From assembly GCA_947451145.1 (NCBI GenBank), contig CANFXW010000020.1:1-61948 (forward strand): a stretch of DNA of 61,948 bases. The letters run 5' to 3'. The translations under genes were made by a program, and so were the position numbers. Source of the stretch: Sphingomonadaceae bacterium. Its GTDB lineage: Bacteria > Pseudomonadota > Alphaproteobacteria > Sphingomonadales > Sphingomonadaceae. The notes under the pieces are model-generated. The model saw only the letters and a program-made list of their open reading frames with translations, was not told the DNA's origin and made no database searches. Positions 8,975 through 17,072 of the stretch are shown here, piece by piece (within the stretch, counting starts at the first letter, position 1; each line of letters starts with the position of its first letter).

Positions 8975-10252
8975 GTGCCAGACACGGCTTTGCTCTATGC
9001 GCGGCGCTTGATGTCCATGCTTGGGAGTCGGCCCGAGGCACTGGGACAGGCGGATCATCCTGCTCTGGCATGGCGCCGCAGCGGACTTATGGCGATAACC
9101 GGAAAGCCAGAAGGTCCGGGGCTCGTATGTCCCGCCGCCCTGACCGCCGCGGCCGACGGCGCGATGATGGCGCTTCGGGCGTTGGCTCCCGATCCCGTTG
9201 CGCTGCCAGCGAATGGCGCTGTTTTGCTGGGAGAGCGGGCGAGGCTGTTGGAGCTGCAACGGCGAGGTCGTATTTCCGCCAACCTTTCCTGCCGTTTGCT
9301 CGATGCGCTGGATGGCCGGATAGCGCTCAACTTTGCCCGGCAAGACGATTGGGACCTGATGCCAATTCTGCTGGGTTGTGATGCAGTGGATGGCTGGGAC
9401 GATGTCACTAACCGGGTGGCCGAAATTCCCGCAGATCGCCTGATAGAGCTTGGCATCGAATTGGGCCTGCCAATTGCGCTTGAGGGCTTTCTGGAGCCCG
9501 AACTTTCGCTGGCCGGATCCCTCTCTCCGCCTTCCACCGGACTGCACAGCAGCGCGCCACTGGTTCTTGATTTTTCCGCGCTCTGGGCAGGTCCGCTTGC
9601 CGCATCGCTGCTCGGAATGATGGGTGCCCAAGTGGTCAAAGTCGAAAGCACCCGCAGACCGGACGGCGCGCGGCAGGGCAACCAGAGTTTCTATGATTTG
9701 CTCAATGGTAACAAGAGCAGTGTTGCGCTTGATTTTGCCGACCCCGACCAACTCTCTCGCCTTCTGGCGCTGGTTGATCGCGCTGACATCGTGATCGAAG
9801 CATCGCGACCGCAAGCGCTCAGGCGCCTCGGGATAGACCGCGAGCGCTTTGCTGCACGCGGCGGGATATGGATCTCGATCACCGGACACGGGAACCCCGA
9901 GCGGGTAGGGTTTGGCGACGATGCCGCGATCGCCGCAGGTCTTTCCGCATGCATGGAACAGCATTGGGGGCAGGCCATGTTTGCCGGTGATGCCATCGCC
10001 GACCCGCTGACTGGCATCCACGCGGCATTGGCGGCCTGGGCGGCCTGGCGTGACCGGCGGAGCGGAATCATTTCCCTGTCGCTTGCCGGAACCACGGCCT
10101 TTGCCATGCAGGCAGGAATCGCAGTCGGGCCAGAGCTGGAACAATGGCAGACCATGGCCACTGCGGACACTGCGGCGCTGTATGAAATGCGTGAAATTTG
10201 GGGTCCGGCCCGCGATATGGGGACAAACAACGCGGCGTTTCTGGGTGCCTGA
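8975..10252 (+). CDS. CaiB/BaiF-type CoA transferase with unusual N-terminal half
   Basis: About 425 residues from a GTG start 5 bases after the SDR stop. The Class III CoA-transferase core begins around residue 190 (LVLDFSALWAGPLAASLLGMMGAQVVKVE), with the catalytic-region Asp near RADIVIEASRPQALRRLGI. The first 185 residues carry fragments such as HPALAWRRSGLMAITG and DGRIALNFARQDDWDLMPILLG that resemble the region normally found C-terminal in CaiB proteins, so the order looks partly permuted. It presumably moves CoA between carboxylic acids in the pathway of the adjacent SDR and crotonase. Substrate unknown. Confidence 0.82.
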   Translation: MPDTALLYARRLMSMLGSRPEALGQADHPALAWRRSGLMAITGKPEGPGLVCPAALTAAADGAMMALRALAPDPVALPANGAVLLGERARLLELQRRGRISANLSCRLLDALDGRIALNFARQDDWDLMPILLGCDAVDGWDDVTNRVAEIPADRLIELGIELGLPIALEGFLEPELSLAGSLSPPSTGLHSSAPLVLDFSALWAGPLAASLLGMMGAQVVKVESTRRPDGARQGNQSFYDLLNGNKSSVALDFADPDQLSRLLALVDRADIVIEASRPQALRRLGIDRERFAARGGIWISITGHGNPERVGFGDDAAIAAGLSACMEQHWGQAMFAGDAIADPLTGIHAALAAWAAWRDRRSGIISLSLAGTTAFAMQAGIAVGPELEQWQTMATADTAALYEMREIWGPARDMGTNNAAFLGA

Positions 10253-10293
10253 CTGAGGCCAGTCTCAAAGAACTGATCGCGGTGCGAAGAGTA

Positions 10294-10369
<76 letters not shown>

Positions 10370-10392
10370 CTCCAACGATTGCGCCCATAGCC

Positions 10393-11262
10393 TCAACGGA
10401 CACCGAAGGTCCACCCCTCTGTTTGCGCGACTTCGTCCAATCCTTCCGGCGACCAGAGATCGGCTCTGTGCGCTGCACGCCGCAGCCAGGCGGAGGTCAG
10501 CAGTGCGTCAGTGGCGTGGTCGTGGTATTTCAGGATCGGACTGTGAGGGCCGCTTCCCAGTTTCGCCAGCGCAGAATCGAGCGCGTCCGGATCACGCATC
10601 TTTCTGCGACCGGGCGGGATTTCGGCTTCGCGGGCTGCGAGGCTGGTGTAGATTTCGACGATCAACGAGCCTTGGTTCGGCAGGGAGTCGAACGGCCAGA
10701 CCGGAACTCGCCTCTCCAGCCGGTGCAGAATGCGCATCCCCGTCAGGCTTGATTTCCCGACCTGTGCCGCGCCCACCAGGTTGAAGCAACTGGTTGGCGT
10801 TACCCGGTGCACGCGTTGGCGCTGCTCGGTCTGGCGCATCCGGCCCGCGCCGGGCAGAAAGCGATCACCGCAAATGCCTTTGCCGTGGCGGAAGTGGCGA
10901 CTGGCCTCGGGGTGGGTGACGAAGCTTTGCACTGACAGTCCCTCGTCATCGTCGGACAAGGCATCGACCATCCGCCAAAGATCGCGGGCATTGTCTGGCG
11001 ATTCGTCCCAGCCGGGGAAATATGCGCCAGCATCGACGAAGGGCAGGGCAGGGGAGAGGTCCATGCCCACCAGCGAATCAGAAGGCAGGTCATGCACCAG
11101 CCAATCGAGCACCTCACCGCGCGACCATTGGTGTCCCGGCCTCACCAGTTCGGGCGCCTTGTTACCAGCGGAGCAGATCGCCAGCGCTATGCCCTTGTGG
11201 CGAAGCCCGAGTGCGCCGGACCAATCAATCGCGACGAAATGCCGAAACCGTTCCGCCTGCAT
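10393..11262 (-). CDS. RNase H-fold-like (DUF429-like) protein coupled to rarA
   Basis: About 289 residues, start ATG at 11262 sharing one base with the rarA stop (TGATG), which implies translational coupling. The order of acidic motifs resembles DUF429/RNase H-fold predicted nucleases: AIDWSGAL (Asp13), GMDLSPALP, LIVEIYTSLAA and HDHATDALLTSAWLRRAA. A Cys/His-poor central region holds FVTHPEASRHFRHGKG. Which polynucleotide it acts on, and whether it cleaves at all, is unknown. The link to the replication-repair ATPase RarA is the only contextual hint. Family assignment rests on motif spacing, not a search. Confidence 0.65.
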   Translation of the reverse strand: MQAERFRHFVAIDWSGALGLRHKGIALAICSAGNKAPELVRPGHQWSRGEVLDWLVHDLPSDSLVGMDLSPALPFVDAGAYFPGWDESPDNARDLWRMVDALSDDDEGLSVQSFVTHPEASRHFRHGKGICGDRFLPGAGRMRQTEQRQRVHRVTPTSCFNLVGAAQVGKSSLTGMRILHRLERRVPVWPFDSLPNQGSLIVEIYTSLAAREAEIPPGRRKMRDPDALDSALAKLGSGPHSPILKYHDHATDALLTSAWLRRAAHRADLWSPEGLDEVAQTEGWTFGVR

Positions 11263-12578
11263 CAGCCTTGCAGTTCCCGGCGTTTCTTTTCCCACCAGTC
11301 GATCCGCTTCATCACTTCGCGCTCGAACCCGCGTTCGACCGGGCGGTAATAGGTCTGCGGCTCCATGCCTTCGGGCCAATAATCTGCGCCGGAAAAGCCG
11401 TTCTCGGCGTCATGGTCGTAGGCGTAGTCTTTGCCATAGCCGATGTCCTTCATCAGCTTGGTCGGCGCGTTGAGGATATTCGCTGGTGGGGCAAGTGATC
11501 CGGTTTCCCTGGCGCTGGCCCAGGCCGCTTTTTGCGCCTTGTAGGCGGCGTTCGATTTGGGAGCTGTTGCCAGGTAGAGACAGGCCTGGATGATCGCCAG
11601 CTCACCCTCTGGCGATCCCAGAAACAGATAGGCATCCTTGGCGGCGAGGCACTGGGTGAGCGCCTGCGGATCGGCGAGGCCAATGTCCTCACTAGCAAAA
11701 CGCACCAGCCGGCGCAGGACATAAAGCGGCTCCTCTCCCGCGGTCAGCATCCGCGCCATGTAATAGAGCGCGGCTTGGGGATCGGATCCACGCAGCGCTT
11801 TGTGCAGGGCGGAAATCAGATTGTAGTGCCCGTCGCGATCCTTGTCATAGACCGCGACCCGGCGTTGCAGGAATTTGCCCAGCGCGGCGGGATCGAGCGG
11901 CTCGGCGATTTTGGCGGCGTAGAGCGTTTCCGCCTGATTGAGCAGGAAACGCCCGTCCCCATCCGCCGTGGCAACCAGAGCTTCGCGGGCATCAGCAGTC
12001 AGCGGCAGCGGCCCTTCCAGAGCCTCGGCGCGGGTCAGCAGTTCCGAGAGGGCAGGTGGGCCGAGCCGGTTCAGGATCAGTACCTGTGCCCGGCTGAGCA
12101 GCGCGGCGTTGAGCGCGAAGCTGGGGTTTTCGGTTGTGGCCCCGACCAGCGTCACCGTACCGCGTTCAACAAAAGGCAGGAAGCCATCCTGCTGGGCGCG
12201 ATTGAAGCGATGGATCTCGTCAACGAACAGCAGTGTGCGCTGTCCGGCCTTGGCGGCAAGTTCCGCTTCGGCGAAGGCCTTCTTGAGGTCGGCTACACCA
12301 GAGAACACCGCGCTCACCGCCATGTACCGCATGCCAACCGCTTCGGCGAGCAGGCGGGCGATAGAGGTCTTGCCCGTTCCCGGCGGGCCCCAGAGGATCA
12401 TCGACGAGAGCTTCCCCGCCGCAACCATCCGCCCGATCGCGCCTTCGGGGCCGGTCACATGTTCCTGCCCGATCACTTCGCCAAGATTTGCGGGACGCAG
12501 GCGATCGGCGAGCGGCGCGTCTTCACGCGGCAAATCGGGAGCGGATTGAGGGGGGGCATCGGCGAACAGGCTGGACAT
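11262..12578 (-). CDS. rarA: Replication-associated recombination ATPase RarA (MgsA)
   Basis: AAA+ ATPase of 438 residues acting at stalled replication forks. Walker A GPPGTGKT is at residues 64-71, Walker B LLFVDEIHRFN with Asp120-Glu121, and the sensor region is VGATTENPSFALN. The C-terminal tetramerisation domain ends with GYGKDYAYDHD and YYRPVERGFEREV, both typical of the family. It is followed with a one-base overlap by a putative RNase H-like gene. The promoter region it shares with the divergent membrane-protein gene holds a 7-bp inverted repeat (12595-12619). Confidence 0.95.
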   Translation of the reverse strand: MSSLFADAPPQSAPDLPREDAPLADRLRPANLGEVIGQEHVTGPEGAIGRMVAAGKLSSMILWGPPGTGKTSIARLLAEAVGMRYMAVSAVFSGVADLKKAFAEAELAAKAGQRTLLFVDEIHRFNRAQQDGFLPFVERGTVTLVGATTENPSFALNAALLSRAQVLILNRLGPPALSELLTRAEALEGPLPLTADAREALVATADGDGRFLLNQAETLYAAKIAEPLDPAALGKFLQRRVAVYDKDRDGHYNLISALHKALRGSDPQAALYYMARMLTAGEEPLYVLRRLVRFASEDIGLADPQALTQCLAAKDAYLFLGSPEGELAIIQACLYLATAPKSNAAYKAQKAAWASARETGSLAPPANILNAPTKLMKDIGYGKDYAYDHDAENGFSGADYWPEGMEPQTYYRPVERGFEREVMKRIDWWEKKRRELQG

Positions 12579-12594
12579 GGGGCGCTACGATAGC

Positions 12595-12619
12595 CGTTCG
12601 TCGAAAAATTGCACGAACG
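12595..12619. promoter_or_regulatory. Inverted repeat between rarA and membrane-protein gene
   Basis: CGTTCGT and ACGAACG form a perfect 7-bp dyad with an 11-base spacer, starting 17 bases before the rarA start codon. A second perfect 10-base palindrome, ATTTGCAAAT, lies at 12642-12651, nearer the divergent gene. The halves include GTTCG/CGAAC, but the spacing differs from the alphaproteobacterial LexA box GTTC-N7-GTTC. A regulator site is plausible but unproven. Confidence 0.35.
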
Positions 12620-12705
12620 ACCTTGCATCGCATTTCAAACTATTTGCAAATGATACCAGTCGGGCATAGCCTGCCCCGCGATAATCATGGGGTGGGGAGA
12701 TTGTC

Positions 12706-13152
12706 ATGAATGATCAAGCACGTAAGCCTGCGGTTCCAGCGGTTTTCTGGGTGGTTTCAATCGTCAGCCTGCTGTGGAACTCCTTTGGCGGGTACGATTA
12801 CATCATGTCGCGGACCAAGAACGTGGAATACCTCAGCCAGATGGGGGATCCCGCTCAGGTTATCGCGTGGATGGAAAAGTTTCCGATGATTACCCAGTTC
12901 CTCTGGCCTGTCGGGGTATGGGGCTCGGTTGCGGCATCGCTCCTGATGCTGATGCGCTCGCGCTATGCTGTCACCGCCTTTTTGGTTTCGCTCGTTGGCG
13001 CAATCGGCAGCTTTGCCGGCCAGATGATGAACCCGCTGCCCGCTTCGCTCGATACTGGTGCAGGCAAGGTTATGCCCTTCGTCATCCTTGCAGCGATCGT
13101 CCTGCAATGGTGGTATAGCCGCCGTGCTGCTTCGCGGGGATGGCTGGGCTAA
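12706..13152 (+). CDS. Small four-helix membrane protein of unknown function
   Basis: 148 residues with four predicted transmembrane helices: VFWVVSIVSLLWNSFGGYDY, FLWPVGVWGSVAASLLMLM, VTAFLVSLVGAIGSFAGQMM and VMPFVILAAIVLQWWYS. The loop after helix 1 carries SRTKNVEYLSQMGDPAQVIAW. I do not recognise a named family, though uncharacterised sphingomonad proteins of this design exist. It overlaps the stop of the convergent glycosyltransferase by 4 bases and is divergent from rarA. Confidence 0.75.
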   Translation: MNDQARKPAVPAVFWVVSIVSLLWNSFGGYDYIMSRTKNVEYLSQMGDPAQVIAWMEKFPMITQFLWPVGVWGSVAASLLMLMRSRYAVTAFLVSLVGAIGSFAGQMMNPLPASLDTGAGKVMPFVILAAIVLQWWYSRRAASRGWLG

Positions 13153-14333
13153 CCCTTAACGGTCCTCTGCCGGATCAGCCGGGTGTAGGTATCTGCTACG
13201 GTCTGGTTGATCCGGTCCCAGGCGTAATCAAGGCTGCGACGCTCGCCTTCAGCCCCGTGCTTGGTGCGCAGACCGGCATTCTCGAGATAGCCTTGCAGCG
13301 CGTCGGCGAACTGCGAAATCGCGCCCGGCGTGATCAGTCGGCCTGACGCGCCATCGGCAACAAGGCTTTCGCTCCCGGCGGCCTGTGAGGCAACTACCGG
13401 CAAGCGGCAGGCCATGGCTTCCAGCGTCACATTGCCGAATGTTTCGGTGACCGACGGGAAGAACAGCAGGTCCATCGACGCCACCCCGCGCGACAGGTCT
13501 TTACCGGCGAGGAACCCGGCAAACACGGCTTGCGGCAAGCGGTTTTCCAGCCATTTGCGCGCCGGGCCTTCGCCGATGATCAGCACGCGATGCTTCACGC
13601 CCCGCCGCGCCAGTTCGTCAATTGCGTCGGAAAAGACATCCAAGCCCTTTTCCATCACCAGCCGGCTGTGGAAACCGATCACCAGTTCATCATCAGCAAT
13701 GCCGATCGAGCGCCGCCATTCAAGCGAGCGCTGCGCTGGATTGAAGATGTCGCGGTCTACGCCGCGTGACCAGATGTTGATGTCATAGTTCATCCGCTGG
13801 CCGCGCAGCACCTGGGCAAAACTTTCCGATGGAGCGACGAGCGCGTCACAGCGGCGATAGAACCGGCGCAGGATGGCCACTGCAACCGGTTCGAACCAGG
13901 CGAGGTTGTAATACTGGAAGTAGGTTTCAAACCTCGTGTGCACCGAAGCCAGCACCGGCAAACCGCGATTGCGGGCCCAGCTTACTGCGCGGTGGGCCGA
14001 AATGTCTGGTGAAGAGACATGGACGACATTGGGAGCAAAGGCCTTCAGGTCACGCCGGACGGCGCGTGAAAGCCCGAGCGGGACCTGATATTCCACGCGC
14101 GGCGGCACTGCGATGGATGGCAGGCTGACGAGATCGCCCACCGGCTCGAACGGAGGGTTTTCAATCGTTGGTGAATAGACGCGCACCGCCGCACCCTGCC
14201 GGAGCAGGTAACCTACCAGACGGTTGAGCGCCTGATTGGCGCCATCGCGCACGCAGTTGTAGTTGCCGCTGAACAGGGCAACACGCATTCCATCGAAGTT
14301 TTGGCCCGCGCAGGCCTGATCTTCAGCAGTCAT
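13149..14333 (-). CDS. GT4-type glycosyltransferase
   Basis: 394 residues of the GT-B fold. An N-terminal domain starts MRVALFSGNYNCVRDGANQALNRLVGYL, and the C-terminal donor domain carries IGFHSRLVMEKGLDVF, VLIIGEGPARKWLE and the FPSVTETFGNVTLEAMACRLPVVAS loop whose glutamates bind the nucleotide sugar. It probably adds a sugar to a lipid or glycan at the cytoplasmic face of the membrane, as in MgtA-like mannosyltransferases. The ATG at 14333 has AAGGGG seven bases upstream; a second ATG at 14288 opens exactly at the Rossmann strand but lacks a good ribosome site. Acceptor unknown. Confidence 0.85.
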   Translation of the reverse strand: MTAEDQACAGQNFDGMRVALFSGNYNCVRDGANQALNRLVGYLLRQGAAVRVYSPTIENPPFEPVGDLVSLPSIAVPPRVEYQVPLGLSRAVRRDLKAFAPNVVHVSSPDISAHRAVSWARNRGLPVLASVHTRFETYFQYYNLAWFEPVAVAILRRFYRRCDALVAPSESFAQVLRGQRMNYDINIWSRGVDRDIFNPAQRSLEWRRSIGIADDELVIGFHSRLVMEKGLDVFSDAIDELARRGVKHRVLIIGEGPARKWLENRLPQAVFAGFLAGKDLSRGVASMDLLFFPSVTETFGNVTLEAMACRLPVVASQAAGSESLVADGASGRLITPGAISQFADALQGYLENAGLRTKHGAEGERRSLDYAWDRINQTVADTYTRLIRQRTVKG

Positions 14334-14381
14334 CGGCTGGCCCCTTACGCGTTCGATTATGGCTTGGCGAGAGGCCTTTGT

Positions 14382-14669
14382 TCAGGCGAGCTGGAAGTGG
14401 TCCATGACCCCGCCGATACCCCAAGGGCGGATCAGCAGGGAAAAGGCCTTGAAGCTCTCGCTGTCCCGTGCCGCATTATGGGCTTCAACCGAATCCCATT
14501 CGACCACGAAAGCAAACTTGCTCGGGTTTTCCACGCCCTGGCCAAATCGCACGCTCTGCACCCCGGCGCAGGCCGAGAGGTGGGCAATTCCGCCGTCCTC
14601 CCGCATGGCCTTTTCAAAGGAGGCTTCGTTGCCTTCGGCTACGGTGATCTGGGCGATTTCGGTGACCAT
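14382..14669 (-). CDS. Antibiotic biosynthesis monooxygenase (ABM) domain protein
   Basis: 95 residues, a single ferredoxin-like ABM domain: VTEIAQITVAEGNEASFEKAMRED, then the core GVQSVRFGQGVENPSKFAFVVEWDSVEAH and a C-terminal FSLLIRPW. Members are small heme-degrading or quinol-monooxygenase-like proteins; the exact activity is not predictable here. The start at 14669 is preceded by AGGAG with a 6-base spacer, so the upstream extension to 14744 is not used. It lies 48 bases from the glycosyltransferase start on the same strand. Confidence 0.75.
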   Translation of the reverse strand: MVTEIAQITVAEGNEASFEKAMREDGGIAHLSACAGVQSVRFGQGVENPSKFAFVVEWDSVEAHNAARDSESFKAFSLLIRPWGIGGVMDHFQLA

Positions 14670-14767
14670 GGCATGCTCCTGAATTAACTGTCGCCCTACC
14701 ATGACACTGGCGGCAGACTTTTCACAAGCCCGCCGCCAGCGCATTCATTCATTCAAACCCGGGCGCG

Positions 14768-14905
14768 TTACCAGCCGCGATAGCCGCCGCGGTAGTTGTC
14801 GTTGCCGCGATAACCGTCGTTTCCGCGGTACCCGTCATTGCCGCGATAGCCGTAGCCGTCGTTGCCACGGTATCCGTCATTGCCGCGATAGTAACCGCCA
14901 TTATC
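14768..14905 (-). repeat. Tandem GYRGND-coding repeats
   Basis: Near-identical 18- to 21-base units encode successive YRGND motifs at the C-terminus of the secreted protein. Units differ mainly at third codon positions and by GY or NY insertions, suggesting expansion by slippage. Confidence 0.75.
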
Positions 14906-15220
14906 TTCATCGCACTGGCGGCCGTCGCGGTCATAGCGGTGGCCCTGGCGGTCCCAGTAATAGCCGCCGCGATATTCCCAGCCGCGATCACGATAGCGGT
15001 CACGGTCGCGATTGTGGTTGCCGCTGCTGGCGATCATCGCGCCGATGGCAATGCCAAAGATACCGCCGATGATGGCCGCGCCAGTGGTGTCGCCGCGATC
15101 ATGGCTGCGATAACCGCCGCCGCCGTAAGGATAGGACTGGGCCGAAGCCGGAGCAGCGCTGACCAGCGCCGTGGCGGCGAGGGTAGTGGCGAGGGTGGCC
15201 TTTTTCAAAAGACTGAACAT
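14768..15220 (-). CDS. Secreted glycine-zipper protein with YRGND repeats
   Basis: 150 residues. The signal peptide is MFSLLKKATLATTLAATALVSAAPASA; it is followed by a hydrophobic glycine-zipper segment (GAAIIGGIFGIAIGAMIASS) and an Arg/Asp/Tyr/Gly-rich tail that ends in at least five YRGND units plus relics. AGGAGACTTACAATG supports the start at 15220. Glycine-zipper plus charged-repeat proteins of this sort often sit in the outer membrane or periplasm of sphingomonads, with unknown function. Single gene with a 418-base upstream region holding a dyad at 15374-15405. Confidence 0.8.
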   Translation of the reverse strand: MFSLLKKATLATTLAATALVSAAPASAQSYPYGGGGYRSHDRGDTTGAAIIGGIFGIAIGAMIASSGNHNRDRDRYRDRGWEYRGGYYWDRQGHRYDRDGRQCDEDNGGYYRGNDGYRGNDGYGYRGNDGYRGNDGYRGNDNYRGGYRGW

Positions 15221-15373
15221 TGTAAGTCTCCTGCAGCGCTTTTCGTGGCCCCATGCCTCGAGTGATTCGCCGCTTGAGTTCATAAATAGGCTTGCGAAAA
15301 TGAACGGGTTCGGAGCAGGCCTTGCAGGAACTGTTCAGGTTTGTGAACCTTTGTGTGAACGCATTGGGCGGTT

Positions 15374-15405
15374 GAGGTTGACACAGTTGACACCTTGTCA
15401 ACCTC
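15374..15405. promoter_or_regulatory. Perfect 10-bp inverted repeat with nested third half-site
   Basis: GAGGTTGACA and TGTCAACCTC form a perfect 10-bp dyad with a 12-base spacer, and the spacer holds a third TTGACA. It lies in the 418-base stretch (15221-15638) upstream of the YRGND-repeat gene, which otherwise contains no gene I can support. It reads as an operator for a dimeric regulator, or as a hairpin in a leader transcript. Confidence 0.4.
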
Positions 15406-15638
15406 GAGGCCGGCATCACAAACCCCAGCATTCCTGCGGGTTTCAGCCCGGTTTTCGGGGCAGATTTGCACAACCGGGATTCCACGGAAAAATAAAAACA
15501 CCAGCGCGCACGGGGCCTGAACGCTGCGACGCAGCGCTGCGGGGCGGGGGATCTGACGGTATGAAAGAGCAGCTAGCGATGGTGGCAGAGGCGGGGCGTG
15601 TAGGAAAGGGTGAGCCAGACCGCCCGGTCCGCTAGCGC

Positions 15639-16685
15639 CTACTCCGTATAACTCGCCCGCAGCCGTGCGATCTCCTTCGGCCCCACGCCCAGTTCCTTGG
15701 CGAGATAGCTATCGACCGAGCCCCATTTGGCATCGATCTCTGCCAGCGCGAAGCTGAGGAAGGCCTTGCCTTCTGCGGTCATCAGCGGGCGTGGTTTTCT
15801 GGCCTCGGGGTTATCCTGGTATGAGGCAAAGAGGGCGGCTGCCGGGTCGCCGGGGTGGGCTTTCAGGTCGATGTGCGGCATTTCGAATTCGGGGCGGCGG
15901 AATCTGGTGGAGAGGTGATAGTCCGCCATGATCGTATCGCGCGGGGTGCCGAGCGCCGAGAGCACGATGGCGGTGGTGAAGCCGGTGCGGTCCTGTCCTG
16001 CCGAGCAGTTATAGGCGAGCGGGCCTTCGCTGCGCAGCAGGCGGGCGAAGATCTGCCTGAGCTGGGGCGCAAAAGTTGCCGGCATGGCGCGATAGGTGCC
16101 TTCCATGCCGCCCGCGAGGTTCATCTTGTTCATCGAATAGCCGACCGCGGTATAAGGCACGCCGTCGACGCGGCTGGGGGCGAGCACGCGCTCTTCGTCA
16201 GAGCGAAGGTCAACCATGTTGGCGAGGCCGAGCGCGTGGATGCGCTCCTGGTCGGCAGGGGTGATCAGCGGAGTAGCGCCCGAGCGGTAGATCAGGCCCC
16301 AGCGCACGTGCTTGCCGCCGGCCGCAGCATAGCCGCCGATGTCGCGGAAGTTCGATCCGGCCTCAAGCGGGATCAGCCGCTCGGCAACGCGGGTGATCTC
16401 GCCGGTGCGGACATCGCGCAGAAGGATGTAGTCGCGCTGCAGTCCGCTGGCGGGCACTGTGGCCTTGCCATCAGTGTCACGCGCCGAGACAAGCATTGCA
16501 GCTTTGGCCGGTGCGTGGGGGCTGGTTGATACCAGCACATCAACCGGGTCGGGCGAGGACCAGCTGACGTTCAGCTGCCCCTCGCTCGTCCGCTCGATAG
16601 CGGCATCGGCAGGAGCCTTGGCAAAAGCGCAGACCGGAACCAGCGCGAGAGTGAGTGCAGCGAAGGTAACGGTCTTGCTGATCAT
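15639..16685 (-). CDS. Secreted tyrosine-protein phosphatase (Y_phosphatase3-like)
   Basis: About 348 residues with a signal peptide (MISKTVTFAALTLALVPVCAFA). A beta-sandwich-like N-terminal part is followed by the phosphatase domain beginning GSNFRDIGGYAAAGGKHVRWGLIYRSG. The phosphate loop is NCSAGQDRTG, so the usual His before Cys is Asn, while Cys and Arg are kept. MISK at 16685 has AGGAG upstream and is preferred to the TTG at 16691. Right upstream is the C-terminal remnant of a TonB receptor (16716-16800); such phosphatases are often partnered with one in sphingomonads. Substrate unknown. Confidence 0.88.
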   Translation of the reverse strand: MISKTVTFAALTLALVPVCAFAKAPADAAIERTSEGQLNVSWSSPDPVDVLVSTSPHAPAKAAMLVSARDTDGKATVPASGLQRDYILLRDVRTGEITRVAERLIPLEAGSNFRDIGGYAAAGGKHVRWGLIYRSGATPLITPADQERIHALGLANMVDLRSDEERVLAPSRVDGVPYTAVGYSMNKMNLAGGMEGTYRAMPATFAPQLRQIFARLLRSEGPLAYNCSAGQDRTGFTTAIVLSALGTPRDTIMADYHLSTRFRRPEFEMPHIDLKAHPGDPAAALFASYQDNPEARKPRPLMTAEGKAFLSFALAEIDAKWGSVDSYLAKELGVGPKEIARLRASYTE

Positions 16686-16715
16686 GTCCAAGTTCTCCTG
16701 TTCGGTCTCGGTAGA

Positions 16716-16800
16716 TTACATCTTGATGTTGAATTCAACGCCAAAGGTGCGCGGATCGTTGAAGAAGCCGCTGACGCCGCCGGTTGGCGAGCCTGATTGG
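16716..16800 (-). pseudogene. C-terminal remnant of a TonB-dependent receptor gene
   Basis: The minus-strand frame ending at 16716 reads GVSGFFNDPRTFGVEFNIKM followed by a stop. Its last 15 residues match the DPR-aromatic-G ending and final beta strand of sphingomonad TonB receptors. No barrel, plug or TonB box lies upstream, so only a stump of the gene survives. The rest of the 16801-17072 stretch shows no gene I can support. Confidence 0.6.
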
Positions 16801-17043
16801 GAGCAGCTCTTGCTGCAATTGTTCAGGATTTTGAGCCCTTGCGCGATCGCGGCGAAGCGACGCGAGGAACAGGAGTTGGACGATATGAAAGTGCTGAACG
16901 CAACGGTGGTTGAGGCAGGGCGCGCAGGAAACTGCCCCTTCGTTGCGCACTGCGGGCGATTCACCTTCCTATTTGCATTGCGCGATGATGGAGCGGAACT
17001 GCAGACAGTCCCACTCCATCTTGCGAAGCCAAATGGGGAGGTA

Positions 17044-17060
17044 ACCCGGCGCAGCCGGGT
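17044..17060 (-). terminator. Hairpin after typA
   Basis: ACCCGGC-GCA-GCCGGGT is a perfect 7-bp stem 13 bases past the typA stop. It lacks a clear run of U, so it may be a weak terminator or an RNA-stabilising hairpin. Confidence 0.35.
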
Positions 17061-17072
17061 CGGAGGAGTAGC

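Noticed and set aside
13880..13905. GGTTCGAACC resembling a tRNA T-loop
   Set aside because: It lies within the glycosyltransferase frame and has no acceptor or anticodon stems around it.
14768..14905. Possible CRISPR array
   Set aside because: Units are tandem and in frame with no unique spacers, and they encode YRGND within a signal-peptide protein.
16800..17072. Possible gene on the plus strand near KRREEQELDD
   Set aside because: The frame runs antisense into typA, shows no domain and the composition changes along it; only the receptor remnant is supportable.
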